Of a stretch of 64,000 nt of DNA, positions 36,162 to 43,110 are shown one piece after another. The translations under genes and the position numbers were made by a program. Position 1 is the first letter of the stretch. Each line of letters begins with the position of its first letter. The notes beneath the pieces were generated by a model, which was not told where the DNA came from, searched no databases, and saw only the letters and a program-made list of their open reading frames with translations. Source of the stretch: Actinoplanes teichomyceticus ATCC 31121. GTDB taxonomy: Bacteria > Actinomycetota > Actinomycetes > Mycobacteriales > Micromonosporaceae. Location of the stretch: positions 7,733,001 to 7,797,000 of the forward strand of contig NZ_CP023865.1 in assembly GCF_003711105.1 (NCBI RefSeq), given 5' to 3'.

Positions 36162-37469
36162 ATGACCGACGTCTTCCACCACCGGATGCGCAACGCCGTC
36201 GCCGCCGCCCGGCCCACGGTCAGTGGCCGGGTCACCGGGGCGGTCGGGCTCCGGATCACGGTCAGCGGCCTGGAGGCCCGCGTCGGTGAGCTGCTGCAGA
36301 TCGGCGACGGGCCGGAGGCGGTGCTCGCCGAGGTCGCGGCCCTGGACGGGCAGCAGCTCTCCTGCCTGCCGCTCGGCCCGATCGCCGGGATCGGCGCGGG
36401 CACGCCGGCCACCAGCACCGGTGGGCCGCTACGCATCTCCGTCGGCCCGGACCTGCGCGGACGCATCCTGGACGGCCTCGGCCGCCCGATGGACGGCGGC
36501 CCGCCGCTGCGCGGTGAGCTGGTCGGGATCGAGGCGGCCCCGCCGTCGGCGATGGAGCGCCAGCTCGTCGACCGGCCGATGTCGCTGGGCGTACGGGTGC
36601 TCGACACGCTCGTCCCGTGCGGGCGCGGCCAGCGGATCGGCATCTTCGCCGGCTCCGGCGTGGGCAAGTCCACCCTGATGAGCATGATCACCCGGGGCAC
36701 CTCGGCGGAGCTGAACGTGGTCGCCCTGGTCGGTGAGCGCGGCCGCGAGGTGCGCGAGTTCATCGAGCACGACCTGGGCGAGGAAGGGCTGGCCCGGTCG
36801 GTGGTGGTGATCGCCACCTCGGACGCGCCGCCGCTGGTCCGGTTGCGCGCCGGCTCGGTGGCCACCCGCATCGCCGAGTACTACCGGGACGAGGGCTCGG
36901 ACGTGCTGCTGATGATGGACAGCGTGACCCGGGCCGCGATGGCGCAGCGCGAGGTCGGCCTCTCGGTCGGCGAGCCGCCCGCCACCCGGGGCTATCCGCC
37001 GTCGGTGTTCGCCATGCTGGCCTCGCTGCTGGAACGGGCCGGGCCGGGCGCCCGGGGCAGCATCACCGGCCTGTACACGGTGCTGGTCGAGGGCGACGAC
37101 CACAACGAGCCGATCGCCGACGCGGCCCGCTCGATCCTGGACGGGCACATCGTCCTGGACCGCAAACTCGCCACCGCCGGGCACTTCCCGAGCATCCAGG
37201 CCCTGGACTCGATCTCCCGGGTGGCCAACAGGATCACCACCCGTGAGCAGCGCGCGGACGCCGCCGAGCTGCGCCGGCTGATGGCCGCCCACCGCGAGGT
37301 CCGGGAGCTGGTCGAGATCGGCGCCTACGTCCCGGGCACCAACCCGGAGGCCGATCGCGCCAACGCGGCGTGGCCGCAGATCACCGCCTTCCTGCGCCAG
37401 GACCTGGACGAGCGCGTCGACGCCGACGACGCCTGGGCGGCCCTGCGCGCCCTCCTGGCCACCACCTGA
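36162..37469 (+). CDS. fliI: flagellum-specific ATPase FliI
   Basis: FliI powers substrate unfolding and entry at the export gate. The 435-residue protein is a member of the F1-beta/rotary ATPase family with a P-loop at 164-171 (GSGVGKST), Walker B LLMMDSVTRAAMAQREVG, and the PSVFAMLASLLERAG segment typical of FliI. ATG 36162 opens the conserved N-terminal barrel; the frame is open from 35628 as a fliH shadow. The operon appears to end here, since fliJ has its own promoter. Confidence 0.96.
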   Translation: MTDVFHHRMRNAVAAARPTVSGRVTGAVGLRITVSGLEARVGELLQIGDGPEAVLAEVAALDGQQLSCLPLGPIAGIGAGTPATSTGGPLRISVGPDLRGRILDGLGRPMDGGPPLRGELVGIEAAPPSAMERQLVDRPMSLGVRVLDTLVPCGRGQRIGIFAGSGVGKSTLMSMITRGTSAELNVVALVGERGREVREFIEHDLGEEGLARSVVVIATSDAPPLVRLRAGSVATRIAEYYRDEGSDVLLMMDSVTRAAMAQREVGLSVGEPPATRGYPPSVFAMLASLLERAGPGARGSITGLYTVLVEGDDHNEPIADAARSILDGHIVLDRKLATAGHFPSIQALDSISRVANRITTREQRADAAELRRLMAAHREVRELVEIGAYVPGTNPEADRANAAWPQITAFLRQDLDERVDADDAWAALRALLATT

Positions 37470-37570
37470 CCCGCCGTTACGCCCGGTGGTCCGGCCGCGG
37501 ACCCGCCCGGCCACGCCCCGCTCCGGTCGCCCGTGAGTTCCCGCCGGCGCCGCTGGGTGGTGGCGCTCGT

Positions 37571-37627
37571 GCCGGGCGTTTCCCCGAGGGACGCGACGGG
37601 CCGGGCGTTTCCCCAGGGACGCGACGG
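37571..37627. repeat. 29-bp tandem repeat in the fliI-fliJ gap
   Basis: GCCGGGCGTTTCCCC... at 37571-37599 recurs at 37600-37627 with one base missing. It lies in a 279-bp gap without a gene, upstream of the fliJ promoter. Confidence 0.8.
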
Positions 37628-37659
37628 GCCGGGCGGGATGCCCGTTGCGGCTTGCGAGC

Positions 37660-37710
37660 TCGTTGCGGGTTGGGTGCAGGGGCTCAGCGGAATCCCGGGC
37701 GCGCCGAACC
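37660..37710 (+). promoter_or_regulatory. candidate FliA-type promoter of the fliJ-fliK unit with a reversed TcrA-like box
   Basis: TCAG (37684-37687), a 15-base spacer and GCCGAACC (37703-37710) nearly equal the flgB promoter. A reversed, degenerate TcrA-like repeat TCGTTGC-GGGT-TGGGTGC lies at 37660-37677, 6 bp upstream of the -35. The -10 is 38 bases before the fliJ start. Confidence 0.6.
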
Positions 37711-37748
37711 GGTGAGTTGAGGGCCCACCGCCCCGCTAGGAGGCCAAC

Positions 37749-38219
37749 GTGAACCGCATGTTCCGACTCAGTCCGGTGCTGCGCGCCCGGAAAGCGCAGG
37801 AGGACGCCGCCCGCGGCGAGCTGATCCAGTCACGCGCCCAGGTCCGCGAGGCCCAGGCCCTGGTGAAGCGTCGCCAGCTGGACCTGATCGGTGCGGACGC
37901 GCCCTCCGAGGGGTCGGCGCGGGCGATGGTCGCCGCGCTGGTGGCCCGGCAGTCACTGGCCGCCGGGGTGTTCGGGGCGCAGCGCATGGTGACCGAGGCC
38001 GAGGACGTCGAACGGGAGCGGATGGTCGCGCTGACCGACGCCGCGAAACGGCGTCGCGCGGTGGAGATGATGGCCGAGCGGCACGCCGCCACCGTCCGCG
38101 CCCACGATCTGCGTACCGACCAGGCCAACCTCGACGAGTTGGCGGTCACCTCGAAGGCACGCGATGCCGCCCGCGGCGTGGAGACGCCGGGTTCGGACCG
38201 GAACGGGAGTGATGCATGA
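37749..38219 (+). CDS. fliJ: flagellar export protein FliJ
   Basis: FliJ is the coiled-coil stalk that enters the FliI ring and contacts FlhA. The 156-residue protein is nearly all helical from FRLSPVLRARKAQEDAARGE through LDELAVTSKARD, with heptad spacing of Ala, Leu and Val. GTG 37749 follows AGGAGG. It ends in a 4-bp overlap (ATGA) with the next gene. Confidence 0.9.
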   Translation: MNRMFRLSPVLRARKAQEDAARGELIQSRAQVREAQALVKRRQLDLIGADAPSEGSARAMVAALVARQSLAAGVFGAQRMVTEAEDVERERMVALTDAAKRRRAVEMMAERHAATVRAHDLRTDQANLDELAVTSKARDAARGVETPGSDRNGSDA

Positions 38220-39196
38220 GCCTTGGTGTCGATGGTGTGCTGTCTCGTGTCGCCGAGCTGCAGGATGCGCTCGGCCTGAACCCGCCGCCGGCGGCGCCGG
38301 TCGCCGCGTCCCGCGACGGGTTCGCGTCGGCGCTGGCCAAGGCGACCGGGGCGGCGCCGCGCGGCCGGGTGGTCGCCGGCCCCAGCGGTGGCGACGTGGT
38401 CGCGGCGGCCCGCAAATACCTGGGTACGCCGTACGTCTTCGGCGGCACCGACCCGGCCAAGGGCCTGGACTGTTCCGCGCTGGTCCAGCGGGTCTACGCG
38501 GATCTGGGCGTGAAGCTGCCGCGCAACTCGTGGCAGCAGGCGACCGCGGGTCGTCCGGTGGCGAGCCTGGCCGACGCCAAGCCGGGCGACGTGCTGGCGT
38601 TCGACTCGCCGGTGGACCACGTGGCCATCTACATCGGCGACCACAAGATGATCGCCGCGCCGAAGCCGGGCGACCACGTGAAGATCCAGTCGGTGTACGA
38701 GAAGCCGACCCACATCCGGCGGATCATCGACGACGTGCCGCCCGCCGCCGTGCAGGACATGTCGTCGCTGCGCCCGGCCGGTCTGCGCGGGGCGGCCGCC
38801 GGCGGGCTCGCCGGGGTGCCGTACGCGGACCTGTTCGTCAAGGCCGGCGCCAAGTACGACGTCTCCCCGAAGCTGCTGGCCGCGGTCGCGAAGGTGGAGT
38901 CCGGCTACGACCCGAAGGCGGTCAGCAAGGCCGGCGCGCAGGGTCTGATGCAGCTGATGCCGGGCACCGCGCGCGGGCTCGGGGTGGACAACGCGTTCGA
39001 CCCGGAGCAGGCGGTGTACGGCGCCGCGAAGATGCTGCGCGGCCTGCTGAAGGAGTTCAAGTCGGTGCCGCTGGCCCTGGCCGCGTACAACGCGGGCGGC
39101 GGCGCGGTGCACCGGTACGGCGGCATCCCGCCGTTCAGCGAGACCCAGGCGTACGTCCCGAAGGTGCAGAAGGCACTGGCCGCACTCGGCGGCTGA
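38216..39196 (+). CDS. flagellar NlpC/P60 peptidase fused to an SLT lytic transglycosylase
   Basis: The 326-residue protein joins two peptidoglycan hydrolases. Residues about 58-165 are an NlpC/P60 endopeptidase with Cys86 (KGLDCSALVQ) and His135 (VDHVAIYIGD); the usual third His position reads MIAAP, so it is not conserved. Residues about 203-320 are a soluble lytic transglycosylase domain with Glu228 (AKVESGYDP) and AQGLMQLMPGTARGLGV and AYNAGGGAV. There is no signal peptide, so export is likely through the flagellar apparatus. It sits between fliJ and fliK and probably replaces the muramidase part of FlgJ in opening the wall for the rod. Confidence 0.9.
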   Translation: MSLGVDGVLSRVAELQDALGLNPPPAAPVAASRDGFASALAKATGAAPRGRVVAGPSGGDVVAAARKYLGTPYVFGGTDPAKGLDCSALVQRVYADLGVKLPRNSWQQATAGRPVASLADAKPGDVLAFDSPVDHVAIYIGDHKMIAAPKPGDHVKIQSVYEKPTHIRRIIDDVPPAAVQDMSSLRPAGLRGAAAGGLAGVPYADLFVKAGAKYDVSPKLLAAVAKVESGYDPKAVSKAGAQGLMQLMPGTARGLGVDNAFDPEQAVYGAAKMLRGLLKEFKSVPLALAAYNAGGGAVHRYGGIPPFSETQAYVPKVQKALAALGG

Positions 39197-39249
39197 ACCG
39201 GCAGTCCTTCGGCGAAGCAACCACCGCAGCAGTGAGGAGCCCCACCATC

Positions 39250-41226
39250 ATGCCGAGTTCCGTGACCGGCCCCGAGCACCGACCCACCACCGAGGCCACC
39301 CGCCGACCGGGTGGCCGGCGCGACGACGGCGCGGACTTCGGTTCGGCGCTGTCCGCCGAGCTGAGCCGCCCGGACCGGGACGAGCCGGCCGCCGGATCCG
39401 GGCACGGCCGGCACCTGCCCGCCGCGGAACGGGCGGCCACGGAACGGGCCGACCTGGAGCGGATCGGCGCCGACCGGACCGCCCTGAACCGAGCCGCCAC
39501 CGAACGAGCCGCCACCGAACGAGCCGCCACCGAACGAGCCGTCGAGCGCGGCACGGCCGGGCGGGCCGACCAGCGCGCCGCCGACCAGCGCGCCGCCGCA
39601 CATCGCGCCGCCGCCGAGCGGGCCGCCGCCGACCGGGCCGCCGACCGCGCCACCGGACAGCACGCGGCGAACCGGGACGCGATCGGGCGTGCGGCGGCCG
39701 AGCGCTCCGCCGGCGACCACGCCACGGCGGACCGGGCCGCCGCCCGGGCCGCGGGCGACCGCGCCGCCGCGCGCCGGGCCGCCGCGGACCGCGCTGCCGC
39801 GGACCGGGCCGCCGACGCTCATGCCGAGCGGGTGAACGACGGCCGGCCGGACCACGCCACCGGGCGCACCCGCACGGAGCGGGCCGCGCACCGCGACGCG
39901 ACCGACCGGGCCGCGGAGACCGCCACGGACCCGGCCGACGACGCGCCGGACCGCACCGGCGAGCCGGTCACCGCGGCGTCCGTCACCGCGCTGTCGCTGC
40001 CCACCCCGGTCGCGCCGCCGCCCGCCGACGCCGGGACCGCCGACACCGAAGCCACCGCCGCCGTCGCGGGCGTGGGCGGGGTCACCGCCGCGGCCGGTCC
40101 GGACCCGGCGGCGCCGGCTGCCGGCGCGCCCGCCGCGACCGGCACGTGGACGCCCGGCGCCGGGACGGCCCCCGGCGCCGATCCGGCCGCCTCCGGACCC
40201 GTCCAGGGTCGGCCCGTGGCCGGTCCGGACGCACCCGTGGCGGCCACCGCGGCCGGCGCTGCCGGGCCGGCGACGGGCCAGGCCGCGGGACCGGCGACCG
40301 GAACCGCCGCCGGCACGCCGGCGACCGGTGGCGTGCCCACCGGCGTACCGGCCGGGGTCACCCCGCAGGCCACGCCGGCCGGCCCCAGCACCCCCCGCCC
40401 GGCCTGGCTCTCCGCCGCCTCGGCGCGGACCGGCACGGACCCCGCCGGGACCGCGCCGGCCGGCGGCGACCCCGCGGCGGCCACCGGCACGGCCGCGGAC
40501 CACACCGCGACGGCGCCGACCGGCGAGTTCGCGCCGGTCGCCCCGGGCACGGCGCCGGACACCGGCACGGGCGCCGGGGACGGCACGGACGCCGGTGGCG
40601 GGCCGGGACAGCCGGGGACGGAGGTGTCCGGCGCCGCCGAGGCCGTACCGCAGGACTCGCCCGCACCGGCCGGGCCGCCCACCGCGACCGCGGCGGCGCA
40701 GCCGGCCGACGCCGGGCTGCCACCGGTCGCCCCGCAGCCCGGGGTGACCGGTCCGCAGGCGACCGCGCCGGCCGCGCCCACCGCCACGGCGGCGCAGAAC
40801 CCGGTCCTGTCGGCGCCGCCGGCCGAGCAGATCGCCATGCGGATCGCTCCGCTGCGGCTGGACGCCGACGGCGTGCACCGGCTCACCGTGCAGCTGCACC
40901 CGGTCGACCTGGGCCCGGTTCAGGTGGTCGCGGAGATCCGCAACGGCGACATCAGCGTGCAGCTCACCGGCGCGACCGACGCGGGCACCGAGGCGATCCG
41001 CTCGGCCCTCGACGACCTGCGCCGTGACCTGCAGGACTCCGGGTTCGGCAACTGTTCGCTGGACCTGCGCCAGGGCTCGCCGCAGGACCAGGGGCGGCAG
41101 CGGTTCGAGGCCGGCGGGTTCGGCCGTCGCGGGGGCGGGGGCGACACCGAGCGCCCGGCCGAGCCGGCCCCGGTGACCACCCGGCGGGTCGACCCGGCCG
41201 GCGGGCGGCTGGACATCCACGCGTGA
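39250..41226 (+). CDS. fliK: flagellar hook-length control protein FliK
   Basis: FliK measures the hook and switches the export gate to filament substrates by acting on FlhB. The C-terminal hook-length domain is clear at about residues 535-620 (LRLDADGVHRLTVQLHPVDL, GPVQVVAEIRNGDISVQL). The 658-residue protein has a very long Ala-, Arg-, Pro- and Gly-rich front. Residues about 70-200 are full of RAATERA, RAADRA and RAAA units, and about 240-510 are Ala-, Pro- and Thr-rich. ATG 39250 follows GAGGAG at 10 bases. It ends before a 17-bp hairpin. Confidence 0.88.
   Translation: MPSSVTGPEHRPTTEATRRPGGRRDDGADFGSALSAELSRPDRDEPAAGSGHGRHLPAAERAATERADLERIGADRTALNRAATERAATERAATERAVERGTAGRADQRAADQRAAAHRAAAERAAADRAADRATGQHAANRDAIGRAAAERSAGDHATADRAAARAAGDRAAARRAAADRAAADRAADAHAERVNDGRPDHATGRTRTERAAHRDATDRAAETATDPADDAPDRTGEPVTAASVTALSLPTPVAPPPADAGTADTEATAAVAGVGGVTAAAGPDPAAPAAGAPAATGTWTPGAGTAPGADPAASGPVQGRPVAGPDAPVAATAAGAAGPATGQAAGPATGTAAGTPATGGVPTGVPAGVTPQATPAGPSTPRPAWLSAASARTGTDPAGTAPAGGDPAAATGTAADHTATAPTGEFAPVAPGTAPDTGTGAGDGTDAGGGPGQPGTEVSGAAEAVPQDSPAPAGPPTATAAAQPADAGLPPVAPQPGVTGPQATAPAAPTATAAQNPVLSAPPAEQIAMRIAPLRLDADGVHRLTVQLHPVDLGPVQVVAEIRNGDISVQLTGATDAGTEAIRSALDDLRRDLQDSGFGNCSLDLRQGSPQDQGRQRFEAGGFGRRGGGGDTERPAEPAPVTTRRVDPAGGRLDIHA
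39491..39540 (+). repeat. three tandem 15-bp repeats in fliK
   Basis: GAGCCGCCACCGAAC is repeated exactly at 39491, 39506 and 39521, with a partial fourth copy. It encodes RAATE units in the N-terminal region of FliK. Confidence 0.9.
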
Positions 41227-41231
41227 GACGC

Positions 41232-41269
41232 GGACCGGCGCCGGCCCCGCAGGGGGCCGGCGCCGGTCC
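41232..41269. terminator. bidirectional terminator between fliK and the 75-aa gene
   Basis: A perfect 17-bp stem (41232-41248 with 41253-41269) with a GCAG loop lies between the converging transcription units. Confidence 0.85.
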
Positions 41270-41290
41270 ACCGGGACTGCTGGTGGGCGC

Positions 41291-41518
41291 TCAGTCGGTG
41301 TCCATCGGGGTCGGCTCGACCGGGGTGGCCGGGGTCTCCTCGGTGACGCCGTAGCCGGCCGTGACGAACCGGAAACCGGCCAGCAGCACCGCGGCGATCG
41401 GCACCGCGATCAGGAACCGGATCAGCACCTGGGTGAGGTCCAGCTGGTCGAACATCAGCCGGTACAACGCCGGCAGGCTGATCAGCAGGGCGAACACCAG
41501 GACCGACGGTCGGATCAT
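41291..41518 (-). CDS. small membrane protein at the end of the flhA unit
   Basis: The 75-residue protein has two hydrophobic segments (PSVLVFALLISLPALYRLMF and VLIRFLIAVPIAAVLLAGFRFV) and an acidic, Pro- and Thr-rich tail. It is about the length of FliQ and has two membrane spans like FliQ. It lacks the FliQ sequence pattern, so it is not called FliQ. ATG 41518 overlaps the flhF-like stop by 4 bp. The function is unknown. Confidence 0.75.
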   Translation of the reverse strand: MIRPSVLVFALLISLPALYRLMFDQLDLTQVLIRFLIAVPIAAVLLAGFRFVTAGYGVTEETPATPVEPTPMDTD

Positions 41519-43110
41519 CGGCGGGCGGCGCGGGTGGCCCGGCGGGGCGAGGCGGCGGCCGGCATGACCTCGGCGGCGATCCGGGCGCAGAGCATCGCCG
41601 CCCAGGCGTGCGGGGTGGCCGGCTTGCCGTCCAGCGAGAAGATCGGCACGTCCAGCCCGAGCACCGACGCCGGATCCGCGGTCAGCTCCACGCTGTGCAC
41701 CACCAGCGCCTCGACCTCGCCGAGGCTGCGCAGGTGGCGGGCGGTGTCGGCGGTCTTGCGGGTGGCGTCGACCACGGCCCAGAGCGCGGTGGCGCCGAGC
41801 GCATCGCACATCTCGTTGACCCAGAACTCGTCGGTGCCGCCGACCGGGGCGTCGATCACCACGACCCACGCGTGGTCGGAGGACTGCAACTTCTCGGCGC
41901 GTGACTCGGCCGCGTCCCGGCTGGAGATCAGCCGGGACGAGTGCAGCCCGGTCCCGGCCGTGGAGGGCGCCGCCAGCAGCAGGTGCGTCTGGTCCACGTG
42001 GATCTGCTCGAGCAGGTGCTTGGCGATCGGCACCGCGGTGTGCACCTCGCCGGCGAGCACCAGGATCTCCCCCGGGCCGTCCGGGATGCCGGGCGCGGCC
42101 GGGCGGGAGGCGAGCACGCTGAGCACCCCGGCGTAGGTGTCGCCGCCGGTGATCTGCCGGGCCATCTCCTCGGGCATGCCGACCGTCATCAGGTTGCGCT
42201 GCACCGGGTCGAGGTCGTCGCTCATCCGGACCGGCGCCGGCCTGGGCGGGGGCGGCGGGGCGGCCGCGACCGGGGCCGGGGCCGGGGAGACCGGAGCCGG
42301 CTCCTCGGACAGGCCGTACACCTCGGCGGCGGAGCGGATCGGGGCCACCGGGGCGGGCTGGAACGCGGCCCGGGGCGGCGCGGCGGTGGGCTCGGAGGTC
42401 CGGATCGGCGGTGGGGCCTCGGTGTGCGGTACGGCGCGCCGGGCGGACGACACGGGCGTCTCGGCGGCCGGCGAGACCGGGGCCGCGGGGGCCGGCGGTG
42501 ACACCGGGCGTCCCGGCCGGGCCGGCAGCGCGGCGGGCAGGCTGGGGCGGGCGCCGCCGTTGATCGGCGACTCGGTCGTGGTGGCCGGGGTGAACGGGCG
42601 TACCCCGGACGTCTCGGCCGGCGGCCGGTCGGCGGGCTGGCGCACCCGGTGCCCGGTCCGGTGCGTCTCGCCGAGGTGGCTGGCGACGTCCAGACCGGCC
42701 ATCAGCTCGGCGAAGGCCGCGCCGGTGTCGCCCATGCCGGCCTCCCGGCTCTCCTGCCGGGTCAGCGGCTCGGAGCGGGCCGGCCCGCCCAGCCCGAGCT
42801 CGGGGCCCAGCCTCGGCGCGGACGGCGGTTCGGCGGTGAACCGGTCGCGGGACTCGACCTGTTCGAGCAGCCGGTCCAGCGGGTTTGCGCCGCTCTCGGC
42901 GACGGTCTGTTGCGCCATGTCCTCACTGTCCTCTTGTGCGTCCGGTACCTCGACGGAGAGCTCGTAATGCTGCTTCGCGAAGAAGCCGCCGATGCCACCG
43001 CTTCGTACCTTGTCGGCGGAGATGATCCGGACGCGCGAGCCGTACTCGTCACGTACCTGAGCCAGTAGCGGCTCGATGGCCGGTCCCTCAAGCAGCACCC
43101 GCGTAGGCAC
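41515..43110 (-). CDS. FlhF-like protein with a degenerate GTP-binding site
   Basis: Residues 1-55 match the FlhF N-terminal B domain (VRDEYGSRVRIISADKVRSG, GGFFAKQHYELSVEV). A long Pro- and Ala-rich linker covers about 90-290. The C-terminal part has an NG-domain-like order (LMTVGMPEEMARQI, then a first beta strand, then VVVIDAPVGGTDEFWVN where the DTAGR motif belongs). The P-loop reads VLAGEVHTAVPIAKHLL near residue 350 and has no GKT. FlhF normally places the polar flagellum using GTP. GTG 43110 overlaps the flhA end by 23 bp. Confidence 0.8.
   Translation of the reverse strand: MPTRVLLEGPAIEPLLAQVRDEYGSRVRIISADKVRSGGIGGFFAKQHYELSVEVPDAQEDSEDMAQQTVAESGANPLDRLLEQVESRDRFTAEPPSAPRLGPELGLGGPARSEPLTRQESREAGMGDTGAAFAELMAGLDVASHLGETHRTGHRVRQPADRPPAETSGVRPFTPATTTESPINGGARPSLPAALPARPGRPVSPPAPAAPVSPAAETPVSSARRAVPHTEAPPPIRTSEPTAAPPRAAFQPAPVAPIRSAAEVYGLSEEPAPVSPAPAPVAAAPPPPPRPAPVRMSDDLDPVQRNLMTVGMPEEMARQITGGDTYAGVLSVLASRPAAPGIPDGPGEILVLAGEVHTAVPIAKHLLEQIHVDQTHLLLAAPSTAGTGLHSSRLISSRDAAESRAEKLQSSDHAWVVVIDAPVGGTDEFWVNEMCDALGATALWAVVDATRKTADTARHLRSLGEVEALVVHSVELTADPASVLGLDVPIFSLDGKPATPHAWAAMLCARIAAEVMPAAASPRRATRAARR

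Noticed and set aside
38905-41271. 788-codon minus-strand frame opposite fliK
   Set aside because: The Gly- and Arg-rich product arises from the repetitive fliK sequence; fliK has a recognisable C-terminal domain and a ribosome site.
41291-41518. The 75-residue membrane protein as FliQ
   Set aside because: Length and two membrane spans fit, but the FliQ sequence pattern in the loop between the helices is missing.
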